A stretch of 64,000 nucleotides of DNA, taken from Viola odorata (lineage: Eukaryota; Streptophyta; Magnoliopsida; Malpighiales; Violaceae). The stretch spans positions 43,293,661-43,357,660 of the forward strand of contig OY829541.1 in NCBI GenBank assembly GCA_963691705.1, written 5' to 3'. This document shows, one piece after another, positions 1 through 10,978 of the stretch; positions within the stretch are counted from its first letter, which is position 1; each line of letters begins with the position of its first letter. The notes beneath the pieces are model-generated. The model was not told the DNA's origin and searched no databases. It worked only from the letters and a program-made list of their open reading frames with translations. The translations under genes and the position numbers were made by a program.

Positions 1-1055
1 GGTGCCCAAGTGGCAGCAATGCAAAACCAGTTAACTGCTATCTCGGGCATGCTCCAGAATATGACAGCAACCCAACCTATCCAGGTCAAGGCATGCCAAA
101 TATGCAATTTTTTGGACCACCCCACGGACGCATGTCCCTTTATTCCAGATGAAATTGCTGTCAATACGGCGAGAGTCCAAGTTAATACCATGGGCAACTA
201 TAACCATGCTCCCTATGGACAAAACTATAACCAAGTGTGGAGACAGCCAAATCTTGGTTGGGTTAACAACGCTCAGTCATCCGACCCTAGCGGACAGCCA
301 CAACATCTATATAGTAACCACCCTCCGCCTATCAACATGCAACATTTCAAACCTCGACCAACATACAATCAATATCAACGCCAACCTCCTCAAGACCAGA
401 CCTTTACAGTCCCACCTATTCCTTACCCCGAACAACAAAAGAAGATCGAGGATCTTGAGAAGGAGATGAGTATCATGATGGCAGAAATGAAAGAGTTGAA
501 AAACCAAGGTAGATTTCTAGGGCAGACAGAAAACAACCCAAAACACAACGTTTGTACTGTAACTCTTCGAAGTGGCACTACCTTGACTCCTCCACTACAT
601 CAAGGCCTCGACATTGAAAATTAGCTAAAGTCTGAGCTCTAGACCAAGACAAAAAGTCCAAAAAATCCAAGAACCTCAGAGGTCATGAAAGAACGAATCC
701 GCTCCCCAAGGGGATCTCTACGAAATGATCCAAACCCACATGAGTTTACCTAAGAGTACATTCATGAGATTCTCGAACCTCCTTTCCCTCAAAGACTAGT
801 CAAATCGAAGAAAGAAATGGAGGATCGTGAGATCTTTGATATGTTTAGCAAAGTGATCGTCAATATTCCACTCCTGCAGGCAGTCACGAATATGCCCAGA
901 TATGCAAAATTCCTGAAACAATTGTGCAAGAACAAGTGCAAATTAGCCGGCGTCAACAAGATAAGTGCGGGGATTAATGTTTCTGCACATATACAGCAGA
1001 AGATTCCTCCCAAATGCAAAGATCAAGGAATGTTCATTATTCCCTGCAAGATTGG
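1..1055 (+). pseudogene. Athila-type gag/protease fragment, plus strand
   Basis: Remnant of the C-terminal half of gag and the start of protease of a Ty3/gypsy element, cut at its left by the window edge. The gag piece (10-624) has a zinc knuckle CQICNFLDHPTDAC (CX2CX4HX4C), a Gln/Pro/Asn-rich spacer and the motif VTLRSGTTL, which is typical of Athila gag. The same frame continues after stops at 622, 640 and 751 into IFDMFSKVIVNIPLLQAV and PRYAKFLKQLC (817-950), the conserved block just before the Athila protease. It ends at IPCKIG near 1055, where the protease should begin. From there the sequence reads as another Athila copy on the opposite strand. Family assignment rests on recognised motifs. 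The element is dead. Confidence 0.82.
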
Positions 1056-3267
1056 TAGTTTGCTATATCAGAAAACCAGGGGAAGTGGACAGCTTGGGCA
1101 AGACACAGATACTCGTCAGGGAAGCTATCATGGATAGACACCTGTGAATCGTCCTCTTGGGCTGGTAGTCTGCTTAAATGGTATGCGACCAGATTCTCTC
1201 TACCTTTCTTATCCTTGATCAAGATGTCGAACTCTTGCAGTAATAAAATCCAGCGAATGAGGCGGGGCTTGGCGTTGGCCTTTGTCAATAGGCATCTAAG
1301 GGTCGAATAATCCGAATAAATGATAACGTGCATTCCCAAGAGGTACTACCTAAACTTATCTAGGGCGTAGACAACTGCCAAGAGTTCCTTTTCAGTGGTG
1401 GTGTAGTTTTATTGAGCTGGATCGAGTAACTTCGAGGCATAGTAGATGACATACGTCACCTTATCCTTATTTTTCCCCAAGACGGCGCCAAGGGCATGAT
1501 TACTAGCATCGCACATGATTTCAAAGGGGAGTAACTAGTCGGGGGCTCGAATGATGGGAGCGGTGATGAGTTTGGTCTTGAGCAAATCAAATGAAGCCTT
1601 GTAACTATCGTCAAACACAAATTCCATATCTTTCTAGAGTAATCTACACATGGGTTGCGTGATTTTGGGGAAGTCCTTGATGAAGCGCCTGTAGAAACTA
1701 GCATACCCTAGAAAGGAGCGCACATCTTTAACATAGGATGGATTGGGTAAGGATTCAATTACTTCCATTTTTGCTTTATCCAATTCGATGCCCTTGCAGG
1801 AGACGACATGGCCCAAGATGAGCCCTTGATCGACCATAAAGTGGCACTTCTTAAAGTTTAATACCAGATTGGTCTCGATTCAGCGCTGTAGGATTTTCTT
1901 CAAGTTGGCAAGACATTCAGAGAAAGAGTTTCCATAGACAGTGAAGTCGTCCATAAAGACCGCGATACCTTTCTCGACAAATTCTGAAAAAATACTCAGC
2001 ATACATCGCTGGAAAGTAGCAGGGGCATTCCACAAGCCAAAGGGCATTCTTCGATATACGAATGTACCAAATGGACATGTGAAAGTAGTCTTCTCTTGGT
2101 CTTCGAGGGCAACTGGAATCTGATGGAAGCCTGAGTACCCGTCTAGACAACAATAATGCGTCTTGCCCGTGAGGCGCTCTAACATTTTATCAATGAACGG
2201 TAGCAAGAAATGATCTTTGCGAGTGGCTGCATTTAGACGACGATAGTCAATACATACTCGCCAACTATTCTAGATTCTGGTTGGGATCAAAGCACCGTCT
2301 TGTTCTGTAGTGATGGTGATGCCATTTTTCTTGGGCACGACCTGGACGGGGCTTACCCATGGACTATTAGAGATGGGGTAGATAACAATGACATCTAATA
2401 ACTTCAGCACCTCTTTCTTTACCACCTCCATTATAGGAGGGTTCAATCTACGCTGAGGTTGACAGACTGTCTTGCTAGCATCCTCAAGATGGATTCTATG
2501 AGTGCACAGGGTCGGTGACAAGCCCTTGATATCGGCAATTGTCCATCCGATGGCTTGCTTAAATTCTTTCAACAGAGAAATCAACTCCTTCTCTTCTGAC
2601 TCATCAAGCTTGTTAGAGATAATAACTGGAAGTGATTCATCTGCGCCTAGATAAGCATATTTGAGGTGCGACGACAAGGTCTTTAATTCAAGAGATGGAG
2701 CTTGAACAAGGGAGTAAGGAAGCTTGACATGATTATCTTGGTGAGGAGAGATAATAGGAGGTTCTTGAGAGAGAATATGTTGCTCCTCTAGCGTAGCAAC
2801 AACTGAGTGTAGCTCAAGTGGTGTGACAACTGTTGAGGCCAAGTCATCCAATTTTTTTGGAGTGAGACTCCTGTCGAGGGCAAGCTGTAATGGATCAATA
2901 GAATTTAAATCAGCTACTTCATCAACAAATGGATCGATTAAATCAACATAATTGAGACTAGAAAATTCAGAAGGATATCGCATTGCTTCAAGCATGTTGA
3001 ATTTAATGATCTGCCATCAAATTTAAGAGAAATGGTGGCATCATGGATGTCTATCTTGGCCCTGGCAGTAGCAAGAAATGGTCTTCCTAGCAGGATATTT
3101 GTGGCCTTAGTCGAACCTTCACCCTCTATAGAAATAACATAGAAGTCTGCTGGAAATATGAAGTTACTCACTTGGACAAAGACATCCTTAATAACACCCT
3201 CGGGGTAGATAACAGAGTTGTCGGCTAGTTGGATTGTGAGTCTGGTACTCTTGAGGGGGAACCTCAT
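1037..3267 (-). pseudogene. Athila-type protease-RT-RNase H remnant, minus strand
   Basis: Reading from 3267 leftwards: the C-terminal part of the aspartic protease (ILLGRPFLATARAKIDIHD, about 3090-3020); a linker; RT with WRVCIDYRRLNAATRKDHF (about 2260-2210), MPFGLWNAPATFQRCM and the catalytic box VFMDDFTVYG (about 1965-1940); the RT thumb with DVRSFLGYASFYRRFIKDF (about 1720-1670); and RNase H with IIYSDYSTLRCLL and ending PWFSDIANY near 1055, just before where integrase should start. The catalytic Asp pair in FMDD is present. The frame is broken by stops at 2270, 1880 and 1634 and by more between 1635 and 1340. Integrase is absent, because the sequence switches to the opposite-strand copy. 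Order and motifs fit Athila. Confidence 0.88.
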
Positions 3268-4472
3268 GGAGAACGGATTCTGTCCTCCATTACTTCTGGA
3301 ATTTTTGGTTGTTTCTTTATCTTAGGCTTGAGTTCAGATTCTGGTGATTATTCGACGTTGAGGGTAGGATGTATTCGTGGTAATTCAAGATCAATTCGGA
3401 GGGTAATGGCACACGCTTCGTGCTTGGGATTGGCCTCTATTTGCCTAGGAAGCCTTCCTCTATTTTTCAATTCTTTCATTTCAGCATTCATGACAATCAT
3501 TTCTTTTTAGTGTTCGGAAATCACGTTCTTGTAATTGATGATCTCGTCAGCAGGTGAAGGGGTAGAAGTCTGATCCTTAGAAGGCGGGTATTGATATTGC
3601 TGGTTGTGCTGATAGGGAGGTCTAGGCTTGTAATTCTGCATGTTGAAAGGCAGTTGAGGATGATTGCCATACTAATACTGTTGTTGTGGTGGCTGACCAG
3701 GGCCAGATGATTGGGGGTTGTGAGACCAACTGAGATTCGGGTGTTTCCAGCCCTGGTTGTAGTTCGGACCATATAGGGCATTGTATCCGCCAACAGCATT
3801 AACTAAGATTTCTTTAGGAATATAAGGGCAGGCGTCTGTGGCATGATCCACAAAATTGCAAATTTGGTAGGCCTTGATCTGGACAAGTTGTCCTGAAGAT
3901 ATATTCTATAACATGCCCGTGATGGTCGTCAACTGATTTTCCATGGCAACGACACACATTTTGAGTATGATTTGCAACTGTATCAGATGCAATGATAGTC
4001 TTGGCCACGAGTTCTATAATAGCTTTGTCAGCAACTGGGGTGTGAGAACAAAGAGAGCCACCGGTTACGGCATCCAACAAGGCCTTGCCATTTGGCTTCA
4101 AGCGCTCGTAAAAATACGGAATAAGAGCATGGTCAGAGAAGGACGCAAGGCTTGCATTTTCTTTTAACGCTCATGATATTGCCCTAGACTCTCGCCATCC
4201 TTCTGAACAATGGAGACTATTTGCTTGTGGGTCACGCTTACCGTAGACGCCGGATAATACTTATCGATGAAGGCTTTAGACATCTCGGCCCAAGAAGTAA
4301 TAGATCTTGGAGGAAGCTTGCCTAGTAGGATTGGTTCTACGGTTAATAGTTGGTCCCCTAGCTTACCTTCGAAGTCCTCTTTCTGTTCTACTAAGCTTGA
4401 GATCGAGTGGTAGTAGATCCAGAGCAGATCTCCTGGTCATACAAATAAAAACAAGATATCAGTACCGTTCAG
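3268..4472 (-). pseudogene. Athila-type gag remnant, minus strand
   Basis: The gag region lies directly downstream of the PBS at 4473-4489. The retrotransposon gag core is readable around 4300-4150 (the MSKAFIDKYYPA type block) and continues across several stops and frame changes. The zinc knuckle near 3880-3830 reads YQICNFVDHATDAC, so the first cysteine has become tyrosine. It is followed by an ACPYIPKE segment matching the plus-strand copy at 10-624. The two gag copies are therefore the same family in inverted orientation. No single open frame spans the domain. Nonfunctional. Confidence 0.75.
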
Positions 4473-4489
4473 TACTCGGCAACGGCGCA
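4473..4489 (-). other. Primer binding site, tRNA-Asp type (degenerate)
   Basis: On the minus strand the sequence TGCGCCGTTGCCGAG closely matches TGGCGCCGTTGCCGGGG, which is complementary to the 3' end of plant tRNA-Asp and typical of Athila elements. It sits a few bases after the LTR terminus at 4496 and upstream of gag, as expected for a minus-strand element. Confidence 0.7.
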
Positions 4490-5949
4490 AAAATTTGACT
4501 CGCCGTCGAAACGAGTCAAAAATAATATTAAACCTGATTCCTAGATGTACAATTGTCACTCCCCAAAACTTAAAAATTCGCGAGTGTGCAACGAAATTTG
4601 AGACCTTCAGATGCTCGGCGTAAAAGGACGCCTAGCAGCATGCAATGAAGTCGCCACCCTAATTTGGTTGCTAGGCTTAGGGAACCTTAATCGTCATGGC
4701 ATAGGAAATATAATAAGTAAAAAAACTAAAGGCACAAAAAAGGGGTATGGACCCCAGACAAAAGGTTCGGGGTCGTATTATGGTCTCGGGAAGGTGTTAG
4801 GCACCCGAGTCACATCCGAAAACGGTTACCAGTTGATGAGAGAGGTGTTTAAAAAGGTGTTTGATAAAATGCGTTTTGAAAAAGGAGGCCCTCAGAGGAA
4901 TTGTCACTTTAGTCTTTTCTATGATCGTGACCGTTCAGAAATAATAAAAAGATCTTTCGGACGGGGTTACAGTTTATCAAGATCGATCGATTATTCCTGA
5001 CCGCAACGTGATGGGACTGAAATTTTCGTAAGACTGAATGAGCGCCCTCTTTTTTCATCATCGGGCCATGCATGATTAACTTAATTACTACGTGATCCTA
5101 ATATGGATTGCTAATAGAGTACAAATTTAAGTGATAGATTTTTGCAGTGGAAAACTGATGTGGGATCGAAAGTCCCCATGTACATGTAGTCAATACAAGC
5201 GACAATTTAAGATCATATGAACATGGAATTTTAAGCAACTCTTTAAACACGTTGTTCATGTGGGTTGATTTTAATTCTAGCAGTTTCGTATGTCATGCGT
5301 ACAATTGATATTTGCGAAAAGCGTTGAATAAATAAAAAGGAATTGAAAGGCGTACTTGCGAGCGAAGCTCGAAATTAAAACCTACAAAATGAGAGTGTTA
5401 GTGATAGCACGAGAAATAAATAAACAATTTTATGAGTGCGAAAATTTAAATGACAGTTGATGGCATACGAGAAATGATGGATTTCACGCATACGAAAGTG
5501 AGATGCTGAGTTTGATAAACAAATGATGACAGTTGAATGTATGCGAAAAATGATGGATTTTACGCATACGAGATTTAGATGCTGAGTTGACTCACATGCG
5601 AAAAATGATTGATTTTACAAATACGAGATTTTAGATGCTGTGTTGATTGCATGCAAAAAATGATTGATTTTACGCATACGAGAATGTAATGCTGGGTTGG
5701 TTGCATGCGAAAAATGATGGATTTTAAGCATACGAGAATTAAATGTTGAGTTGATAAGTGCAGGAAATTAAAAGTGTTGATGATAAAAAAAAAATTTAAA
5801 CAGTTGATGATTTGCAGAAATTTTAATGATTGATACTGCAGAAAATTAAAGCAGTTGATATTGCAGAAAATTAAAACAGTTGATATTGCAGAAAATTAAA
5901 ATAGTTGATATTTACAGAAAAATAAACAGTTGATATTGCGGAAAATAAA

Positions 5950-6400
5950 ATTTGACCAACCATGTAGGCGGTATTGAATTTAAATTGCCGAAAGTAAATT
6001 GCAGAATTTTAAAGTGCGGAAAAGTAAACAGTTGATAATTTGCGGAAGAATTTCCAGCAGTTTGTGAGAAATTAAAGCAGTTGATATTGCAGAAAATAAA
6101 CAATTGATATTGCGACCGACCATGTAGGCGGTATTGAATTTAAATTGCCGAAAGTAAATTGTAGAATTTTAAAGTACGGAAAAGTAAAGTGCGGAAAATT
6201 AAACAGTTGATAATTTGCGGAAGGATTTCTAGCAGTTTGCGAAAAATTAAAGCAGTTGAATATTTACGAGAAATAAAATGCGACCGACCATATAGGCGGT
6301 ATATTGAATTTAAATTGCCGAAAGTAAATTGCGAACAATTAAAGTGCAGAAGAATAAAGCAGTTGATAAGTGCAGAAAATTAAACAGATGATAGTGCGAA
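5950..6400. repeat. 160-168 bp tandem repeat inside the solo LTR
   Basis: The block CCATGTAGGCGGTATTG followed by TTTAAATTGCCGAAAG occurs near 5960, 6120 and 6288, giving periods of 160 and 168 bp. The related LTR at 13413-28283 has only one copy (near 14530), which helps explain why this LTR is longer. Confidence 0.8.
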
Positions 6401-7078
6401 AAATAATCATACGAAGCATACGATTTATTTTACGAAAAAACGTGATCCGAAGTTTTGAAAACAATTGAAAATGGGCTGGGCCCAATTGAAGAATGAAAAG
6501 AAATGAAAATGGGCTAGGAATAGTGCCTGGCCCATGAAAATTTAAATGGGAATGGGCCGCGTGAACAGTGCCGTTAGGCCTGGCACTGTTCATCGTCACC
6601 TTTCTTGGTCGCCGGCGTACTGCCGGCGGCAAAGCTCCGACCACAGGTGGCGGATTTGAAAATCGTTCGTACCGAAATGTTCGTCTCTTCGACGACTTCC
6701 CAACCGTACAAACCCCGATTTTTAGTTTGACTCGTACAAAATTTAATTTCGAAAAAATAACAAAACCATTAATTATCGAAAACTAGTTAATTCGCACAAT
6801 CTAGCTAACGATTTTTAAAATTGAAAGTGTGTATTTAATCTACAGTATGTATGTGAATTAATAGCACAAAAACAATCAATTTATTTGCTCGAAATGAAGC
6901 CAAACGAAATTAAAAAGAAAACATGGATAAATGAACGAAAACGCTTAGAGAGAGAAAGCTTACTCTCAAGCTTTTAAACTGGGCGATTGTGGCTCAATAT
7001 CAGCAAACTGATCAAGAGGGGAGAGAGAGCAAGTTTTCTTGCTGAATTGGTGCCCCGAATACGTGGGAGGATGGTGGC

Positions 7079-7086
7079 TATTTATA
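7079..7086 (-). promoter_or_regulatory. TATA box of Ogre-like solo LTR
   Basis: The minus strand reads GGCTATAAATAGCC. The matching site in the related LTR is at 15455-15462, so position and sequence are conserved between LTR copies. Confidence 0.6.
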
Positions 7087-7284
7087 GCCGAAGATCGCGT
7101 GAGGAGGGAGACGCGGGGCTGCGCATGGTGGTTGGCTGGTCGCGGTGGCAAGGCTAGGGTGCTAGCCGTGATGATGGCGGAGGGACAGGAAGCTACGGAC
7201 GCGATGGGAGCAGGTGGCTCGGGCGAGGGCTGCTTCGCTGCACTCCCTTGGCACTGTTCACGTGCATTATGCATATTAATTCAA

Positions 7285-7330
7285 GGCCATTGATCTGGTT
7301 GACTTTCCTTGGTTGACCAGATCAATGGCC
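7285..7330. other. LTR hairpin, 15-bp perfect stem
   Basis: GGCCATTGATCTGGT (7285-7299) and ACCAGATCAATGGCC (7316-7330) are perfect inverted repeats around a 16-nt loop. A related imperfect stem (GTTGATCTGGTT / AACCAAATCAAC) lies near 27570-27605 in the other LTR. It lies upstream of the TATA box in element orientation. Confidence 0.7.
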
Positions 7331-9063
7331 ATGATCAAATGGCCTTTTATTTGATTTAAATGGCCTCGAGCCGGTTCCCGTGTGCAAACGTTCCGACTTT
7401 TTGAGCCGAAGGTACCGGCACGTAGAGAAAAATATGACGGGTTTAACCGTCTACAGCGAATGACGAGAATTTCTCGTTTAACGTGTTTATTTTCGCGTTC
7501 AAAAATGTGAAACGCTTGAACGGAAAAATAATAACACGAATCGTTGTAGACCGTTGCGACCAGAAAAAAAACTAACAACTAGTTGATGGAAAACATTTTA
7601 AAGTCAAGCTATTGTCCGAGCGGACTTACTCGGGTCCAATAAAAGCTCGAATAAAATAATAATAAAATAATAAAAATACTAAAAAATGCGCTAAAATATT
7701 AAAAATCCTAAAATTCATGTGATGCCCTAAAATGAGGAAAAAACTAGAAAACGACTGCCGGATAATAAAAAATGTGACTTTTAAGGCTAAAAATAATAAT
7801 GATAATAATAATGAAAATATGTGCCGAAAAATCAAAAATGTGATTTCGAAAGCTGACGATGCTAACGATGATGCTAAAATGCAACGAAACACCTAGGAAT
7901 GCTAGCGACATTAAATCAACTGAAAATGACTGTAAATTAACTAAATAACAGAAATGCTAAAATTAAATAAAAATGGCGTCAAAATTCGGGTATCAACAAC
8001 AATTAATTTGCATATAATGGTAACAGGGTCGAACCATAGAGACTGAAGGATGAATCTTGCCCTAGATGTATGACAAAATGAAATGCACAAAACAGTAACA
8101 CAAAGGGGGGTTTGGTTGATCAAACAAGTCTATCAAAAGATGTCGACGCCTAGACAGCTAACAATGACAAAATTAATAAAAACAATAGAAATAATAATTA
8201 TAGTAATTAAATACGGAAGTAATTGAGACTAAATCAAATATGGAAAAATCTTAGCAAGGGGTTTTTCTTGGGTTGCGTCGAGGCCTAGTCAGTCATTGAC
8301 GCACAGATATTCTACTCTCACACTATAGACGTGCTATAGGGGCCAGGTACGTTTAGGCCCCCTGTTTTCCTCGTAACAGAAGCTACCCCCCGTTTTCACA
8401 TATGAGGTAGCCCTGACACTGCGTCATCCCCCTCAGGCATGAAGTGGGGAGGCAATACTCATAGTGCCCATGAAGATAAGGATAGACAAGTCTAAGGCTA
8501 AATGCCTCTCAGTTTGTCAGGCTCGCGACACTGCCCTGATCGCTAACTTGCCCTAGACAGAACAGACCAAGCTAATGACAATCCATCTAGTGTCTACTCT
8601 ATTCTAAGGCTTCGCGTTAGTTATAACCAAAGAAATGACAAAGATCTAAGATAGCAAACTAGCAAGTGATCAAGCTCCTAATAAAACCATCTAGATCTAA
8701 CAATAAAAACGACAAGCAAACAAATGCAACATCAAGAATATATTAAGCATAATTCGGCCTCATGTCTACCCGTTTGCAACCCTTAAAACACTCTTGCTAA
8801 GTGGAAGAACTTAGCCTCTCATGCTAATAAATAAAAACACAGATTTCATATAAAGCATAAAAGAAAAGGAAGAAATAAAACAAGATAAAACTCAATTATT
8901 ACCGGCCGGAGCTAATGCTCCAGTTTGAAGAGTAATGCCGATGGCGGCTACAAAAGGGAGTGACAAATCCCGATCAGAATAGAGAAAGGTCGGTGAGCGG
9001 CTGCCCCCAAAAGGATTCTATGATGTAATATGAGATGATGTCCTAAAAACCCTAAAACTAATG

Positions 9064-9071
9064 TTTATATA
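9064..9071 (-). promoter_or_regulatory. TATA box of Athila-type LTR
   Basis: The minus strand reads GGGGTATATAAACAT, a good plant TATA box, about 330 bp inside the LTR from its 5' end at 9399. Confidence 0.5.
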
Positions 9072-9399
9072 CCCCTCAAAGCTCGCAAAAAGATAAAAGA
9101 CAGCTAAGAGAGGGTACAAGGGCAGCGTGCGCCCTAAGGGAATATTCCTAGGGTAGCCAAAAAAGGGCCTGGAAGGAATCCCGCGTGGATCTTGTTGCAC
9201 GCATCCTTGAGGAAATATCTGCACGTACGGTAGTGAGTCTCGGGCAAAATTCAGCTCCAGATGGCTCAAGCGCGAGTCCAAGGCAAGACGACACGACTCG
9301 CATCTAGGGCTCAAAAATGGGAAATAGCTACGCCTCGACGCTAGACTGGATGCTTTGTGATCCACGGCAGAATTCCACTAAAAAAGGCTTATTTCAACA

Positions 9400-9455
9400 T
9401 ATTTTCCTCTTCGGACCTAGATCTGCAAAAAATGTGAATTCAAAGGGAAATTAAC
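9400..9455 (-). other. Purine-rich tract and junction next to Athila-type LTR
   Basis: Immediately outside the TG terminus at 9399 the minus strand reads GAAGAGGAAAATA (9400-9412), which looks like a polypurine tract. Beyond it about 40 bp match neither the Ogre-like gag nor the LTR. The tract would make this LTR a 3' LTR, whereas the PBS on its other side makes it a 5' LTR. Confidence 0.4.
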
Positions 9456-10199
9456 AGCATCTTTATGGATCATCTCTGCCATCTTATTGCAATATGCTAT
9501 GAGGTGGCTCCTTGGGCACTCGACCCCAGTATACTTTTCAAAGTCAGGGATCTTATACTTCGGTGGTAAAATGATCCCGAGGACCATGCACATATCGGCG
9601 GGACCAGTAGGGTCAAATGGATCAGCCCCTTCGATTACTCTGAGTCTTTCTTTGAGCAGATTTAGTCTGTCACTTTCCAGTTTCTCGACTATAATGGGGT
9701 TAGAACCGAAGGGTAGTAGAGGTTCCGGCGAGAACTGAGGTTGTACTGGGTAGGAAGCAGGAGGTTGAATTCCCACAGGTCCGGGAACTGTGCTTGGAGT
9801 AAAATGACTTGGAAGTGGAGGGAGATATGAGGCTTCTTGGTTGGCCTGACTTTTACTGGAGTCCACGACAGGGTTGGTCGAAAGGCTTTGAAGCGATGTT
9901 GCAATTTCTTCACCCGCGTTAACCATAGGGTTTGTAGGGGTAGGCACAGTGAAGGGATTAATCCATTTCCATTGGGCCCCGGGACCAGAAAGTGGCTGGG
10001 GTACTGAAGGTCCAGCAACGACGAGCGAAGAGGAAGGTCCTACTATTTGAGTGGGATAAAAACCCGGTGGGAATTCGGTGGTAGCTTCATCTCTCTCCTT
10101 TTCGGCCCTGGCTGCCCTTTCTGTAGTAATCTTAACTTGTTCCTCTAACTCTGCGATTCTGGTTATTAGTACTTCATCATCCTTAGCATGTTTAGTCAT
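9456..10199 (-). pseudogene. Ogre-like (Tat lineage) gag, truncated
   Basis: This is the N-terminal part of a gag protein starting at the ATG at 10199. It has a coiled-coil start (ITRIAELEEQ, AARAEKERDEA), a Pro/Ser-rich middle and the conserved gag entry block ERLRVIEGADPFDP, MCMVLGIILPPKYKIPDFEK, CPRSHLIAYCNKMAEMIHKD. The plus-strand copy at 53014-54621 matches it through this block. Here the homology stops after MIHKD at about 9456, and the remaining gag core and zinc knuckle are missing. The truncation coincides with the junction to the Athila-type LTR. The remaining frame is open. It lies downstream of ORF1 in element orientation, as in Ogre elements. Confidence 0.85.
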
Positions 10200-10517
10200 T
10201 TTTCATTTTTGAAGTCTAGTTACGGGGAGCCTGTGCAGAGTAGCTTGCTTTCGCTGAGCTATCGTGAACCTGAAAAAATAAATAAAGAAAAAGGAGTAAG
10301 AACAGGTGATGATATGCAGGTGATGTGCAATCCCGAGGCCTCCACATTGCTCATTCGCTTTTCTGGCTATACTTTCACTTGATACTTTCAGGGCGGCTGG
10401 AGAGGCGAGACATCCCGATAAGATACGAAGGAAGCTGCTATTCATTCCAAACGCCATGAAGCAATCTGGGATGCTATCAGCAAAAACAAAATCAGCAGGG
10501 GCAACCAATGCAGCCAT
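10200..10517 (-). other. Conserved pre-gag segment with splice-acceptor-like tract
   Basis: An open frame contains LKVSSESIARKANEQCGGLG, which matches KVSSERVAERLNKQCGGLG in the plus-strand element (about 52820-52875). In both copies it is followed by a pyrimidine-rich tract ending TTTTTTCAG or CCCTTTCAG, then by a short segment (RLPVTRLQ) leading to the gag ATG. This looks like the end of an intron or leader just before gag. I do not recognise a domain, and whether it is translated is unknown. Confidence 0.45.
10371..10395 (-). repeat. Inverted repeat bounding the ORF1 module (gag side)
   Basis: The plus strand reads ACTTTCACTTGATACTTTC followed by AGGG. It is the inverted partner of the site at 12831-12856, with about two mismatches over 23 bases. 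The plus-strand Ogre-like element carries the same pair at 50838-50864 and 52811-52836. Confidence 0.7.
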
Positions 10518-10978
10518 GCTAGGAAGATCTCTTTTTACACTATGCTTTCAAACGATACAGGGCCTGATCCCAAGTGAATCTATCCAAGGAGAGGGATGAT
10601 GATCCATATTATGAATTTGGAGTTTGTGATGAGCAAGGAGGACATGACCATGGGTGAGTAATATTTGGATGTTTTGAGTATTTGGTAGAATTTGTTTTTT
10701 TAAATTTTGGTGAAACGATTGTGTTTATTCCGGAGGGATTTTCTCTTTTCTTTTTGAGATGGTCTGTTGAGTTGTATTGGATGGACAAATGATATAGAAA
10801 GTAGAGGCGCTTTAATAAATATCCGAAAGAGTATGACTTTATTAAAAGGGGTTTACAAAATATGGTAAACTTGCCAACTACCTATATTCATCCAAAATGG
10901 CTAAATAAATGAAATCAGGGAACAGAGTTATATAAAAAAGGAAAGGGTTCCCGACATTCGAGTCTTCCTATGAAGGTG
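10518..10978 (-). other. Spacer between ORF1 and gag, no gene seen
   Basis: About 460 bp of AT-rich sequence lie between the ORF1 stop and the pre-gag segment. Unlike the plus-strand element, which has a 182-bp tandem array at this position, no tandem repeat is visible here. Confidence 0.5.

Larger units (their letters stand above)
4554..7998 (-). mobile_element. Solo LTR of Ogre-like retrotransposon (3.4 kb)
   Basis: The insert is flanked by the perfect 5-bp duplication ACAAT (4549-4553 and 7999-8003). Its ends in element orientation are TGTTGATACCCGAATTTTG (at 7998) and a GTGACA terminus (at 4554). The same ends and much of the body recur in the LTR at 13413-28283, which has a PBS next to it; this copy has neither PBS nor PPT and no internal region. 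It is therefore a solo LTR left by LTR-LTR recombination. It is AT-rich and contains short GCAGTTGATATTTGC-like repeats (about 5400-6400), a 160-168 bp repeat, a TATA box and a 15-bp-stem hairpin. No coding content. Confidence 0.9.
4496..9399 (-). repeat. Athila-type LTR, split by a nested Ogre-like solo LTR
   Basis: The LTR of the minus-strand Athila-type element occupies 4496-4553 and 8004-9399, about 1.45 kb once the insert at 4554-7998 and one target duplication are removed. In element orientation it begins TGTTGAAATAAG at 9399 and ends GGCGAGTCA at 4496, next to the PBS. A TATA box lies at 9064-9071. The outer boundary at 9399 is inferred from the TG terminus and the purine-rich tract just outside it, so it is less certain than the PBS side. 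No coding sequence is supported inside. Confidence 0.55.
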
